A stretch of DNA of 64,000 nucleotides. It comes from Streptomyces sp. NBC_00289 (GTDB lineage Bacteria; Actinomycetota; Actinomycetes; Streptomycetales; Streptomycetaceae). Within the stretch, counting starts at the first letter, position 1. Every line of letters begins with the position of its first letter. The notes below the pieces were generated by a model, which worked only from the letters and a program-made list of their open reading frames with translations, was not told the origin of the DNA and made no database searches. The stretch spans positions 1,798,001 through 1,862,000 of the forward strand of contig NZ_CP108046.1 of assembly GCF_041435115.1 (NCBI RefSeq). The letters are read 5' to 3'. The position numbers and the translations under genes are program-made. Of the stretch, positions 35,234-44,040 are shown piece after piece.

Positions 35234-37105
35234 TCAGGTGTGCGAGGCCGCCCACGCGGCGAGTTCGGAGCGCGCCGCGCTCAGCACGGCCGAGGACGGC
35301 GACGTCGCCCCGTTGGTCACCAGCGCGTAGTGCAGGACTCCGGAGTCCTGGTCGGTGAGCAGGAGGCGACGGCTGCCCGTGCCACCGGGCTCGGGGGCCG
35401 CCGCGATCGGTGTCGTACTCGTGTACGCCGGCGGGGCATGGGCTGTGCCCAGGTCGGAGACCACCGTCGTCGACGAGGTCGGGAAGCTCGCCGGGAGGTG
35501 CAGCTCGGTGGGCGCGGAGCCGCCCCCGGAGCGCCACAGCAGGAGCCCGTACTGTCCGGAGCCGACGAGGTTCGCCACGTTCGGCAGTGAACCGGGCACC
35601 GGATTCCAGGTCAGGGTCGTGGAGCCGTCCCGGGAGCGGTCCTCGTAGCTGAAGGCCACGGTCGAGCCGGAGGTGGCGCTCGGGTAGACGCGATCGAGGA
35701 GCCGGGCGTCCTGCCGCAGTACCGCCGTGCCGGAGTCGTCGAGACGCACGGCCGAGAGGTCCTCGTCGTTCCAGGCGTCGCCGGAGGTCAGCACCTTGCC
35801 GGCGTTGCCGTTCATCAGCTCGTGGTGACGTCCGTTGTAGATGTCCCACTGCCACTGGCTGCCGGACAGGACCGGACCGGAGGTGGCCGGGGACGACCAC
35901 CAACTCGCACCCTTCAGTCGGGAGTCGAGGGACTGGTACATCGCCTTGAGGACCGTCGGGGCCTTGTCGGCGACGGTGCCCGCCAGCGGGTGGCCGAACT
36001 CGCTGACCACGGCCGCCGTGCCGGCCGCCGCGGCCCGGTCGCGGATCGCCCCGAAGTCGGTGACGTACTGTCCGTCGGCCGCCTTGCCCCACATCAGGAT
36101 GCCCGAGATGGCCTTCTGGTCGTAGAAGTGGGTGTTGAAGACGTAGCGGGAGCCGAGCGTGCCCGCGTCGAGCAGTCCGCCCTCCTGCTTCTGGGAGTCG
36201 ATGTTGGCGTTCCAGAACAGGTTCGCCTCGACCATGGCCGGCTTGTCCTGCCAGCCCGCCGCGTCCATCCGGGCCCGGAACTTCACGTAGAAGGGCCAGA
36301 GCAGGTCGCGCTCCCAGGTACGGCTGGTCTGCCCCGAGGTGTAGGTGCCCGCGTACGGCTCGTTGTACGGGTCGAAACCGACGACCCCCGCGAACTCCTC
36401 GGCGCTCAGGTGCTGTCTGACGTACGCCATGGTCTGCTGGGCGGTGGCCAGGAAGGCGTCCTGGAGGCCGTAGGCGTTGTGCCAGAAGTCGTACTGGGCC
36501 GCCTTCACCGCGCCGTTCTGGGTGATGTTCTGCCCCCAGAAGAGGCAGATCCCGCAGGACTCGTCCGGGTAACTCGCGGCGTCCACCGCCCATTTGGGGG
36601 CGCCGTCGCCGGTGTACCAGCTGTCGTCGTCGAACAGCCAGCGGGAGTAGAGGTCCTGGTGGAAGTCGGGGTAGACGCGGATACCGGCGTCGAGGAAGAC
36701 GCGCATCTGGTCCGTCGCGGCGGCCAGGTAGGCGGTGTCGACCTGGCCGCGGACCGGTTCGGCGTAGGCCCAGGAGAGCAGGAACCGGACGGAGTTGCCG
36801 CCGCCGAGGGTGCGCAGGGCCGTCGCCGACTTCCTGGCGTCGGCGACGGACGCGAAGGGCAGGCCGTTGTTCTCCGCGAGTTTGGTCTCACCGGAGACGT
36901 TGTAGCCGCGCAGGACGACCTCGCGGCCGTTGCCGTCGACGAAGCGGCCGTTCGACACGGTGAGCGCCGTGCCGTCGAACGGGAGGGAGTCGGGGAGGGT
37001 GGCGGCCGTGGCGGACGGGGAGCCCGCCACCGTGAGGAAACCGCAGAGTCCGCAGAGGACAACCAGAACAACGAGCAGACGTGCCCGGATATTCGGCATG
37101 TCCAC
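35234..37105 (-). CDS. Secreted GH5-type glycosidase (endoglycosylceramidase-like)
   Basis: The 623 residues have a signal peptide (about 1-35), then a GH5 (beta/alpha)8 barrel with V-L-R-G-Y-N-V-S near 66. The acid/base Glu is in P-Y-N-E-P (about 247) and the nucleophile Glu in V-S-E-F-G-H (about 367). A C-terminal beta-sandwich (about 470-620) completes the endoglycosylceramidase layout. The enzyme would cleave a glycan-lipid or related beta-linked glycan extracellularly. Methionines at 37105 and 37099 are both possible starts. A TetR-like site (37142-37163) lies upstream. Confidence 0.85.
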   Translation of the reverse strand: MDMPNIRARLLVVLVVLCGLCGFLTVAGSPSATAATLPDSLPFDGTALTVSNGRFVDGNGREVVLRGYNVSGETKLAENNGLPFASVADARKSATALRTLGGGNSVRFLLSWAYAEPVRGQVDTAYLAAATDQMRVFLDAGIRVYPDFHQDLYSRWLFDDDSWYTGDGAPKWAVDAASYPDESCGICLFWGQNITQNGAVKAAQYDFWHNAYGLQDAFLATAQQTMAYVRQHLSAEEFAGVVGFDPYNEPYAGTYTSGQTSRTWERDLLWPFYVKFRARMDAAGWQDKPAMVEANLFWNANIDSQKQEGGLLDAGTLGSRYVFNTHFYDQKAISGILMWGKAADGQYVTDFGAIRDRAAAAGTAAVVSEFGHPLAGTVADKAPTVLKAMYQSLDSRLKGASWWSSPATSGPVLSGSQWQWDIYNGRHHELMNGNAGKVLTSGDAWNDEDLSAVRLDDSGTAVLRQDARLLDRVYPSATSGSTVAFSYEDRSRDGSTTLTWNPVPGSLPNVANLVGSGQYGLLLWRSGGGSAPTELHLPASFPTSSTTVVSDLGTAHAPPAYTSTTPIAAAPEPGGTGSRRLLLTDQDSGVLHYALVTNGATSPSSAVLSAARSELAAWAASHT

Positions 37106-37141
37106 TACAGTCCGGTGATTTCACGACACCGTCAATACCTT

Positions 37142-37163
37142 CTGACTCACAAGTAAGTTGACT
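37142..37163. promoter_or_regulatory. Second TetR-like operator before the GH5 gene
   Basis: CTGACT (37142-37147) and AGTAAG (37152-37157) keep the 6-4-6 spacing with one arm mismatch and are followed by TTGACT, paralleling the site at 33788-33810. It lies 37 bases upstream of the GH5 start. Confidence 0.5.
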
Positions 37164-37173
37164 ACCCACCAGC

Positions 37174-39375
37174 TCAGTTGCCCGTCCTGCCCGTCACGTT
37201 CAGCAAGTACTCCTTGCGGTTGAGCGGATTCTGGTCGGTGCGCGGCCGCTCGGGGACGGTCCCCCGGACGACGGGCGCGTAGTGGTCGAAGGCGCTCTCC
37301 CACTCGCCCTCCCCGCGGGTCAGTCCCGGCAGCCGCTGCTCGAGACCGTGCACCAGAGCTGCCGGAACCGCTCCCTCCAGCAGGCCGAGGCCGTCCCGCG
37401 TGTCCGTCGCCCGCGGTACGGCCCGCGACGCGGCCAGCACCGGCAGCAGGGCGCCCAGCGTGTCCGCCGGGGCCTCGACGCGGAAGTGGTGCATCGGCTC
37501 GTACACCCGGGTGCCCGCCCGCCGCAGCGCCTCGACCAGGACCAGCGGGGTCACGCCGCGGAAGTCCGCGCCCGTGCTGGACATGCTCTTGTCGAAACCC
37601 TGGTGGGCGTGGCTCTGCCGGGGCGAGTAGCCGCAGTGGGTCATGGTGACCGTGCAGTCGGTCACCCGCCAGCCGTGCAGACCCTGTCCGAGGGTCTCCC
37701 GCACGGTGTCCTCGACGGCCTTGAAGAAGGCGTACGGCATGGAGCCGAGCTCCACCTCCAGCCGGAAGTCCACCCCGGAGCCGGCCGGCGCCGGGTCGAC
37801 CCGCAGACCGACCGTCGCCAGGAACGGATTCGGGTCCTTCTTGTTGAACTCGACCGCGGCTCCTGTCCCGGCCGGCCGCTCGATGCACAGGGGCGTGGTC
37901 TCGCGGAAGGCGACCTCGAGTCCGAACTCCTCGGCGAGGGTGGCCTGGATGACCTCCTTCTGCACCTCGCCGTAGAGGGACACGGAGATCTCCCGGCGCA
38001 CCTCGTCGTGCCGCAGGTCGATCAGCGGGTCCTGCTCGGCGAGCCGGGTGAGCGCGAGGTGCAGAGCCCGCCGGTCCGTGCCGGGGCCTGTGACGACGAC
38101 CGTCTCCAGGGTCGGCGGGGCGAAGAAGCGCGCCTCCCGCTTGCGGGGTTCGCCGATGGCGTCGCCGATCCTGATGCCGGTCAGGCCCCACAGCCTGGCG
38201 ATCCGGCCGGCGGCCACCGCCTCGGCCCGGACGTCCTCTCCCTGGTCGAAGACGGTGATCCCGGTGACCCGGCCTTCCGGCCGTGCGGAGCCTGCCGCGA
38301 GCGCGCCCGCCGGCTTCGCACTCCCCCCGGCCGCGCCCCGGTCCCGAGGGTCCCGAGTGCCCGGGGATCCCGCCGCGTCGCCCTCCGCCCGTACGGAGCC
38401 CGCCGAACCCACGCCCTTCGGCTCCGCTCTCCCCGCCGCGGCCCTGTCCTGAGGCCGCTCGGACGCGGCCGCGCCCACGCCCTCCGCCCGTGCGCCGCCC
38501 CGTTCCCGCCCGGCCTCCTCACCGAAGGGGATCCGGTCGCGGACGCGCAGTGTCCCGGAGAAGACCCGGGCGTACGCCACCTTCTCCCCCGCCGGACCCC
38601 GCTCGACCTTGAACACGGTCCCCGACAGGGGCCCGGCGGGGTCGCCGTCGGCGGCCGGGAGCAGCTTCCTGACGCCCGTGACCAGGTCGTCCACGCCCGC
38701 TCCGGTAGCGGCGGAGCCGAAGTACACGGGGTGCACCAGTGCCTGCCCGGTCTGGGCGGCGAGGGCCGCGCCGATCCGGTCGCCGGACAGGACACCCTCG
38801 ACGTACGCGGCCAGCAGGTCCTCGTCCCGGTCGGCGAGGACGTCGAGCGCGGCCGGGCCGAGCCCGGGGACGAAGCGGGCGCCGGGCGTGCCGAGTCCCG
38901 CGGTCGTCCCCATCGGCACGACCGCGGCAGTGAGCCGCTCGCTGATCGCCCGCAGGACGCCCTCGTACCGCGCCCCGCGCCGGTCGATCTTGTTGACGAA
39001 GACGAGCGTGGGGATGCGCAGTCGTCGCAGGGTCCGCATCAGGACGCGGGTCTGCGCCTGTACGCCCTCGACGGCGGAGACGACCAGGACGGCGCCGTCG
39101 AGGACGCCCAGCACCCGCTCCACCTCGGCGATGAAGTCCGGGTGTCCTGGGGTGTCGATGAGGTTGACCGTCACGTCGTCGACCGCGAAGGACACGACGG
39201 CGGACTTGATGGTGATGCCGCGCCGGCGCTCCAGCGCGAGGGTGTCGGTCACGGTGTTGCCGTCGTCGACGCGACCGATCTCGTCGATCACTCCGACCGC
39301 GTGCAGCAGCCGCTCGGTCAGGCTGGTCTTACCTGCGTCGACGTGCGCGAGAATGCCGAGGTTGAGCAAGTGCAC
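37174..39375 (-). CDS. Tet(M)/OtrA-type ribosomal protection GTPase
   Basis: This 733-residue EF-G paralogue has G1 A-H-V-D-A-G-K-T-S (about 10-18), the switch region R-G-I-T-I-K-S, G3 D-T-P-G-H (about 74) and G4 N-K-I-D (about 128). Domains III-V end with R-T-D-Q-N-P-L-N-R-K-E-Y-L, as in OtrA-like proteins. The family removes tetracycline from the ribosome. Residues about 285-367 are an extra Ala/Gly/Arg/Glu-rich insertion in domain II. Start GTG 39375 lies inside an upstream reading frame, and the leader folds into alternative hairpins. Confidence 0.9.
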   Translation of the reverse strand: MHLLNLGILAHVDAGKTSLTERLLHAVGVIDEIGRVDDGNTVTDTLALERRRGITIKSAVVSFAVDDVTVNLIDTPGHPDFIAEVERVLGVLDGAVLVVSAVEGVQAQTRVLMRTLRRLRIPTLVFVNKIDRRGARYEGVLRAISERLTAAVVPMGTTAGLGTPGARFVPGLGPAALDVLADRDEDLLAAYVEGVLSGDRIGAALAAQTGQALVHPVYFGSAATGAGVDDLVTGVRKLLPAADGDPAGPLSGTVFKVERGPAGEKVAYARVFSGTLRVRDRIPFGEEAGRERGGARAEGVGAAASERPQDRAAAGRAEPKGVGSAGSVRAEGDAAGSPGTRDPRDRGAAGGSAKPAGALAAGSARPEGRVTGITVFDQGEDVRAEAVAAGRIARLWGLTGIRIGDAIGEPRKREARFFAPPTLETVVVTGPGTDRRALHLALTRLAEQDPLIDLRHDEVRREISVSLYGEVQKEVIQATLAEEFGLEVAFRETTPLCIERPAGTGAAVEFNKKDPNPFLATVGLRVDPAPAGSGVDFRLEVELGSMPYAFFKAVEDTVRETLGQGLHGWRVTDCTVTMTHCGYSPRQSHAHQGFDKSMSSTGADFRGVTPLVLVEALRRAGTRVYEPMHHFRVEAPADTLGALLPVLAASRAVPRATDTRDGLGLLEGAVPAALVHGLEQRLPGLTRGEGEWESAFDHYAPVVRGTVPERPRTDQNPLNRKEYLLNVTGRTGN

Positions 39376-39439
39376 GAAGTGTCATGTCCTTTGAAGAGTG
39401 GGGTGTTCCTTCCGGGCGGGACATGAACGGTGTGCGCAT
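39329..39439 (-). CDS. Leader peptide candidate (36 aa) overlapping the ribosomal protection gene
   Basis: ATG 39439 follows AGGAG by five bases and opens a 36-codon frame that runs past the GTG start of the GTPase gene and stops with TAA at 39329. The peptide begins M-R-T-P-F-M-S-R-P-E and ends in an Arg-rich run. Ribosomal protection genes are often controlled by leader translation, so a stalling peptide is plausible. It is too short to judge by codon bias. Confidence 0.35.
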   Translation of the reverse strand: MRTPFMSRPEGTPHSSKDMTLRALAQPRHSRARRRR

Positions 39440-39454
39440 TGCTGCTCCTGGTTC

Positions 39455-39519
39455 TGCGGCGACGGATCCCCTTCAGTGCAGCAGTCCCCCGAGCGCCGCC
39501 GCAACGGATTAACGCTCGG
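39455..39519 (-). promoter_or_regulatory. Alternative hairpins in the leader of the ribosomal protection gene
   Basis: TGCGGCGACG (39455-39464) can pair with CGCCGCCGCA (39494-39503) at 9 of 10 positions. CCGAGCG (39489-39495) can pair with CGCTCGG (39513-39519) perfectly. The two pairings share bases 39494-39495 and so compete, as attenuators do. Confidence 0.4.
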
Positions 39520-39672
39520 CCACGACCGCTCCGCCGTCGCACCGGCACACGTCGATGCCGGGCGCGTGGCGCTCCGCGGCGGCTCGCGGCGCCGGTGCGA
39601 GGCTTGCACCGGCCGGAGCGCGCCCGGCGCATCCTGGTGACAGGCCCTGGCGGCCGGTGAAAGGAGCGGATC

Positions 39673-40788
39673 GTGCGGGACATCCTTCCGGTGCTGAGCG
39701 GCTGGTACGCGGCCGGTGAACCCTTCGGCCTGGCCACGGTCGTCGCCGTGAGCCGCTCCGCCCCGCGCGACCCCGGCGCGGCCATGGCCGTGGGCCCCGG
39801 CGACGAGGTCGTGGGCAGCGTGTCCGGCGGCTGCGTCGAGGCGGCGGTCTTCGAACTCGCCCGGGAGGTGGTGGCGAGCGGGGAGCCCCGCCTGGAGACC
39901 TTCGGGTACAGCGACACGGACGCGTTCGCGGTGGGGCTGACCTGTGGCGGGGAGATCACCCTGCTGGTACGCCCCGTCACGGCGTCGGCCGATCCGTCCT
40001 TCGGCGCGGTCGCCGAGTCCGTCGGCGCGGGCCGTCCGGTGACCGTGGCCACCGTGACCGACGGGCCCGCACCGCGCGGGGCCACGCTCGCCGTCTGGCC
40101 GGAGACGGCCTCCGGCACCCTGGGCACGCCCGGCCTGGACGTGGCGGTGACCGCCGACGCCCGCGGTGAACTCGCCCTCGGTGCCACGGGACTCAGGCAC
40201 TACGGGCCGCACGGCGAGCGGCGCGAGGACGCGGTCACCGTGTTCCTGCACTCCTACGCGCCGCCGCCCCGCCTGCTGGTGTTCGGCGCGATCGACTACG
40301 CGGCCGCGGTCGCCCGGATCGGCGCCTTCCTCGGCTACCGGGTCACGGTGTGCGACGCCCGCCCGGTCTTCGCGACACCCAAGCGCTTCCCGGAGGGCGT
40401 GGAGGTGGTCGTGGACTGGCCGCACCGCTACCTGCGGGGCACCGACACCGACGAACGCACCGTGATCTGCGTGCTCACCCACGACCCGAAGTTCGACGTC
40501 CCGCTGCTGGAGGTGGCGCTGCGCCGGCCGGCCGCGTACATCGGGGCGATGGGCAGCCGCCGTACGCACGACGACCGGATGGGTCGGCTGCTGGAGGCCG
40601 GGGTGCCGGAGGCCGAACTGTCCCGGCTGCGCTCTCCGGTCGGGCTCGACCTCGGGGCTCGTACGCCCGAGGAGGTCGCCGTTTCGGTCGCCGCCGAGAT
40701 CGTCGCCCTGCGCTGGGGAGGCAGCGGCGCCCCGCTGACGGTCACCGCGGGAACGATCCACCCGGCCGGCCCCTCGCCGGGAGCGTGA
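39673..40788 (+). CDS. XdhC/CoxI-family protein
   Basis: The 371 residues have an N-terminal XdhC_CoxI domain (about 10-80, with V-G-S-V-S-G-G-C-V-E). A C-terminal Rossmann-like XdhC_C domain (about 195-345) has R-L-L-V-F-G-A-I-D, V-T-H-D-P-K-F-D and Y-I-G-A-M-G-S-R-R-T-H. XdhC delivers the sulfurated molybdenum cofactor to xanthine dehydrogenase-type enzymes. No molybdenum hydroxylase genes lie beside it, so its client must be elsewhere. Start GTG 39673 has AAAGGAG upstream. Confidence 0.88.
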   Translation: MRDILPVLSGWYAAGEPFGLATVVAVSRSAPRDPGAAMAVGPGDEVVGSVSGGCVEAAVFELAREVVASGEPRLETFGYSDTDAFAVGLTCGGEITLLVRPVTASADPSFGAVAESVGAGRPVTVATVTDGPAPRGATLAVWPETASGTLGTPGLDVAVTADARGELALGATGLRHYGPHGERREDAVTVFLHSYAPPPRLLVFGAIDYAAAVARIGAFLGYRVTVCDARPVFATPKRFPEGVEVVVDWPHRYLRGTDTDERTVICVLTHDPKFDVPLLEVALRRPAAYIGAMGSRRTHDDRMGRLLEAGVPEAELSRLRSPVGLDLGARTPEEVAVSVAAEIVALRWGGSGAPLTVTAGTIHPAGPSPGA

Positions 40789-40797
40789 CGGGGGCGG

Positions 40798-41298
40798 TCA
40801 CCGCGGAGGCAGCCGGTGCAGCCGCAGGTCCGTCAGCCGGCCCTCCGCCACGGTCGCCGTGAGGTAGGTGCAGTGGGGCTGGCGGCGGCGGTCGGTCGGG
40901 GATCCCGGATTGAGCAGGCGCAGACCGGTGGCGGCGGTGGTGTCCCAGGGAATGTGGCTGTGCCCGAAGACCAGGACGTCCAGGTCGGGGAAGCGGGCCG
41001 CGCAGCGTGCCTCCCGGCCCTGGGCCGGACCCGTCTCGTGCACGACGCCGAAGCGCAGCCCGCCGAGTTCCGCGTACGCCACTTCGGGAAGCCGGGCGCG
41101 CAGCCCCGGCCCGTCGTTGTTGCCGTACACGGCGACGAGCCGGCGGCTGCGGCTCTCCAGCAGATCGAGGGTGTCGGTGTCGACCCAGTCCCCGGCGTGG
41201 AACACCACATCGGCCCGCGGGAGTTCGTCGAGCAGCCCCGGCGGCAGCACTTTGGCACGCTTGGGGAGATGTGTGTCGGAGATGAGGAGGAGGCGCAC
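40798..41298 (-). CDS. YfcE/MJ0936-type metallophosphoesterase
   Basis: The 166 residues contain the five metal motifs in order: S-D-T-H (about 7), H-A-G-D-W (about 33), Y-G-N-N-D (about 56), H-E (about 86) and G-H-S-H (about 111). The length fits small phosphodiesterases with a dinuclear metal site. Start GTG 41298 puts the first motif at the usual place. The gene converges on xdhC-like and diverges from the GT2 gene. Substrate unknown. Confidence 0.88.
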   Translation of the reverse strand: MRLLLISDTHLPKRAKVLPPGLLDELPRADVVFHAGDWVDTDTLDLLESRSRRLVAVYGNNDGPGLRARLPEVAYAELGGLRFGVVHETGPAQGREARCAARFPDLDVLVFGHSHIPWDTTAATGLRLLNPGSPTDRRRQPHCTYLTATVAEGRLTDLRLHRLPPR

Positions 41299-41402
41299 GC
41301 CACCAGCGTAGGAGCAAGCTCTTACCCTGGTGTGCACAACCTTCACGTCACCGCGGACGTCTCCGTCGGTGGGGGCGCAGGGGACAACCCGCCCGATGGG
41401 GA

Positions 41403-41408
41403 TAATAT
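41403..41408 (+). promoter_or_regulatory. -10 element before the GT2 gene
   Basis: TAATAT is a near-consensus -10 box in an otherwise GC-rich gap, 60 bases before ATG 41469. A matching -35 is weak. Confidence 0.4.
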
Positions 41409-41468
41409 CTGGCCACCCGCAGTAGTCGCACCACCCACAGCACGTAACCCACGGAAGCCCGGAGCCCA

Positions 41469-43427
41469 ATGCCGGTCAAGGTCAGCGTCATCGTTCCCGT
41501 CTACAACCCGGGGACATACATCGAGGACTGCGTCTCCTCGCTGCTGAGGCAGTCGCTGCCTCCCGACGAGTACGAAGTGATCTTCGTCGACGACGGTTCC
41601 ACCGACGGATCGCCGGCCCGGCTGGACGCCCTCGCCGCCGAGAACTCCCGGGTGACGGTGGTGCATCAGGAGAACTCGGGCTGGTCGGGCAAGCCCCGCA
41701 ACGTCGGCATCGCCGCCGCCGTGGGGGAGTACGTCATGTTCGTCGACAACGACGACTACCTGGGGGACGAAGCCCTCGAGCGGATGTACGACTACGCGGT
41801 GGCCAACGGTGCAGACGTGGTCGTGGGCAAGATGGCCGGCCGGGGCCGCCCCGTGCCCGTGGAGCTGTTCCGCCAGAACCACCCGCACGCCACCGTCGAG
41901 AACGCGCCGCTCATCGACAGCCTCACCCCGCACAAGATGTTCCGCCGGGAGTTCCTCGACAAGATCGAGCTGCGCTTCCCCGAGGGCAGGCGGCGGCTGG
42001 AGGACCACGTCTTCGTCACCGAGGCGTATCTGCGCGCCGACGGCGTCTCCGTGCTCAGCGACTACGTCTGCTACTACCACGTCAAGCGGGACGACGCCGG
42101 CAACGCCGGGTTCCAGCGCTTCGACCCGGTCGGCTACTTCAAGAACCTCCGCGAGGCCCTGGACGTCGTCGAGCAGTACACCGAGCCGGGGCCGCTGCGC
42201 GACCGGCTGTTCCGACGCTGGCTGCGCAACGAGATGGTCGAGCGGATGCGCGGCCGGCGCCTTCTCGCCCTGCCCGACGACGGCTACCGCCGGCAGCTGT
42301 TCGAGGAGATCCGTGGGGTCGTCGTGGAGCGCTTCGGGCCCGGCGTCGCGGGCGGCCTTCCGCCGACCCAGCAGGTGATCGCCGCGCTGATCGCCGCGGA
42401 CCGCTTCGACGACCTGGTGGCCTTCGCCACCTGGGAGGCAGGCATCGCGCCCACCGCGGCGCCGCTGGACGTGCAGTGGCACGGCGACGCGCTGCGGATC
42501 GCCCTGTCGGCCGAGTACGCCTCCGGCGGCGAGCCGATGACGTTCCCCGCCGACGGTCGCGCCACCCCGCTGGAGAACCCGCCCAGGGACGCCGCAGCCG
42601 CCGCCGCCTGGGTGGTGGCCGACACCGTGGCCGCGTTCGAGAAGGCCACGGTGGACCTGCTGCTGCGGGAGCGGTCCAGCGCCGCGCAGTACTTCCAGCC
42701 CGTGAAGTTCACCCGGGAGAGTGTCGCGGCCGGCGCCGACGGACGGGTCCGCCTGGTGCTGCACGCGACCGCCACCGTCGACCCGGCCACCGCGGCCGGC
42801 GGCGCCCCGCTGGGCGGTGGCCTGTGGGACGTCTTCATCCGCGTCAAGCTGGGCGGCTGGACCAAGGAGTGCCGGCTGGGCCCGGTCCCCCGGGCAGGGC
42901 AGACGGCCACGTCGCCCGCGGTCGCCGGCGGTCGCGTGGTCCTGCCGTACTGGACGAAACCGCCCGGCAACCTCGCCCTGGACGTCGACCGCGCGACCAA
43001 GCGGCTCGGCCTGACCCGCCTCACCGCCGCCGACGTCACCGTGTCCGGCGGGCTGCTGCGCGCCCCGCTGCCGCTGCACGTCCCGGCCGAGACCAAGGTG
43101 CTGGTGCGTCTCACCGCCGGCTCGGTCATCGACGTGCCCGGCCTCCTCTCCCCCGCTCCCGACGGTTCCGGAGCGGTGCTGGAGGCCGAGCTGCCGGCCG
43201 CCGACGTGCGGGGCTCCGCATGGCGGGTCCAGCTCAGCGTGGCGCCCGGCGCCGACGAGCCGCGCTTCCTGACGCTGCCGCTCGTCCTGCGCGTCCGGGC
43301 CGGCCGCATCCTGGCGCGGCGGGCCGCCGGAGCGAGCCTCGCACGGCGACTGGCGCGCAGAACGCGGCGCACGCTCGGCACGATGCTGGGCAAGTGGACA
43401 TCCGGATTCACCGCACGGAAGGCGTGA
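41469..43427 (+). CDS. GT2-family glycosyltransferase, large
   Basis: The 652 residues have an N-terminal GT-A domain (about 4-230) with V-S-V-I-V-P-V-Y-N, V-D-D-G-S-T-D near 41 and the metal-binding D-N-D-D near 92. The C-terminal half consists of helical and beta-rich domains without TM helices. It resembles actinobacterial glycosyltransferases for wall teichoic acid or secondary polymers. It is followed four bases later by rmlC on the same strand and faces the rml operon, so a rhamnose-containing surface glycan is the likely product. Acceptor unknown. Confidence 0.88.
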   Translation: MPVKVSVIVPVYNPGTYIEDCVSSLLRQSLPPDEYEVIFVDDGSTDGSPARLDALAAENSRVTVVHQENSGWSGKPRNVGIAAAVGEYVMFVDNDDYLGDEALERMYDYAVANGADVVVGKMAGRGRPVPVELFRQNHPHATVENAPLIDSLTPHKMFRREFLDKIELRFPEGRRRLEDHVFVTEAYLRADGVSVLSDYVCYYHVKRDDAGNAGFQRFDPVGYFKNLREALDVVEQYTEPGPLRDRLFRRWLRNEMVERMRGRRLLALPDDGYRRQLFEEIRGVVVERFGPGVAGGLPPTQQVIAALIAADRFDDLVAFATWEAGIAPTAAPLDVQWHGDALRIALSAEYASGGEPMTFPADGRATPLENPPRDAAAAAAWVVADTVAAFEKATVDLLLRERSSAAQYFQPVKFTRESVAAGADGRVRLVLHATATVDPATAAGGAPLGGGLWDVFIRVKLGGWTKECRLGPVPRAGQTATSPAVAGGRVVLPYWTKPPGNLALDVDRATKRLGLTRLTAADVTVSGGLLRAPLPLHVPAETKVLVRLTAGSVIDVPGLLSPAPDGSGAVLEAELPAADVRGSAWRVQLSVAPGADEPRFLTLPLVLRVRAGRILARRAAGASLARRLARRTRRTLGTMLGKWTSGFTARKA

Positions 43428-43431
43428 CGGA

Positions 43432-44040
43432 GTGCGATCACTGGGGATCACGGGGGCCTGGGTACTGGAGCCCAAGGTCTTCCCGGACGAGCGGGGCAAC
43501 TTCCACGAGTGGTTTCGCGGGGAGGAGTTCCGCGAGGCCACCGGGTACGACCTCGACCTCGCGCAGGCCAACTGCTCGGTGTCCCGCCGGGGCGTCCTGC
43601 GCGGCGTGCACTTCGCGGACGTGCCGCCCGGCCAGGCCAAGTACGTCACCTGCGTGCGCGGCGCGGTCCTCGACGTGGTGGTCGACCTGCGGGTGGGGTC
43701 GCCCACGTTCGGTCAGTGGGAGGCCGTACGGCTCGACGACGACAGCCGGCACGCGGTGTTCATCGCGGAGGGGCTCGGGCACGCCTTCATGGCGCTGACC
43801 GACGACGCGACGGTGGTGTACCTGTGCTCCACCGGATACGCGCCGGGCCGCGAGCACGGGGTGAACCCCCTGGACCCGCAGCTCGCGCTGCCCTGGCCCG
43901 AGGGCATCGAGCCCCTGTTGTCGCCGAAGGACGCCGAGGCGCCCTCACTGGCCGAGGCGGAGCGGTCCGGACTACTTCCGTCGTACGAGACCTGCTCCGC
44001 CCACTACGAGCGACTGCGCGCCCAGCGGCTCAGCGGCTGA
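43432..44040 (+). CDS. rmlC: dTDP-4-dehydrorhamnose 3,5-epimerase
   Basis: The 202-residue cupin has P-D-E-R-G-N-F-H-E-W (about 20), Q-A-N-C-S-V-S-R-R-G-V-L-R-G-V-H (about 44-59, with the catalytic His) and G-H-A-F (about 118). It converts dTDP-4-keto-6-deoxyglucose to dTDP-4-keto-L-rhamnose, step three of dTDP-rhamnose synthesis. Start GTG 43432 is four bases after the GT2 stop. Its 3' end overlaps the opposite-strand methyltransferase gene by 11 bases. Confidence 0.93.
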   Translation: MRSLGITGAWVLEPKVFPDERGNFHEWFRGEEFREATGYDLDLAQANCSVSRRGVLRGVHFADVPPGQAKYVTCVRGAVLDVVVDLRVGSPTFGQWEAVRLDDDSRHAVFIAEGLGHAFMALTDDATVVYLCSTGYAPGREHGVNPLDPQLALPWPEGIEPLLSPKDAEAPSLAEAERSGLLPSYETCSAHYERLRAQRLSG

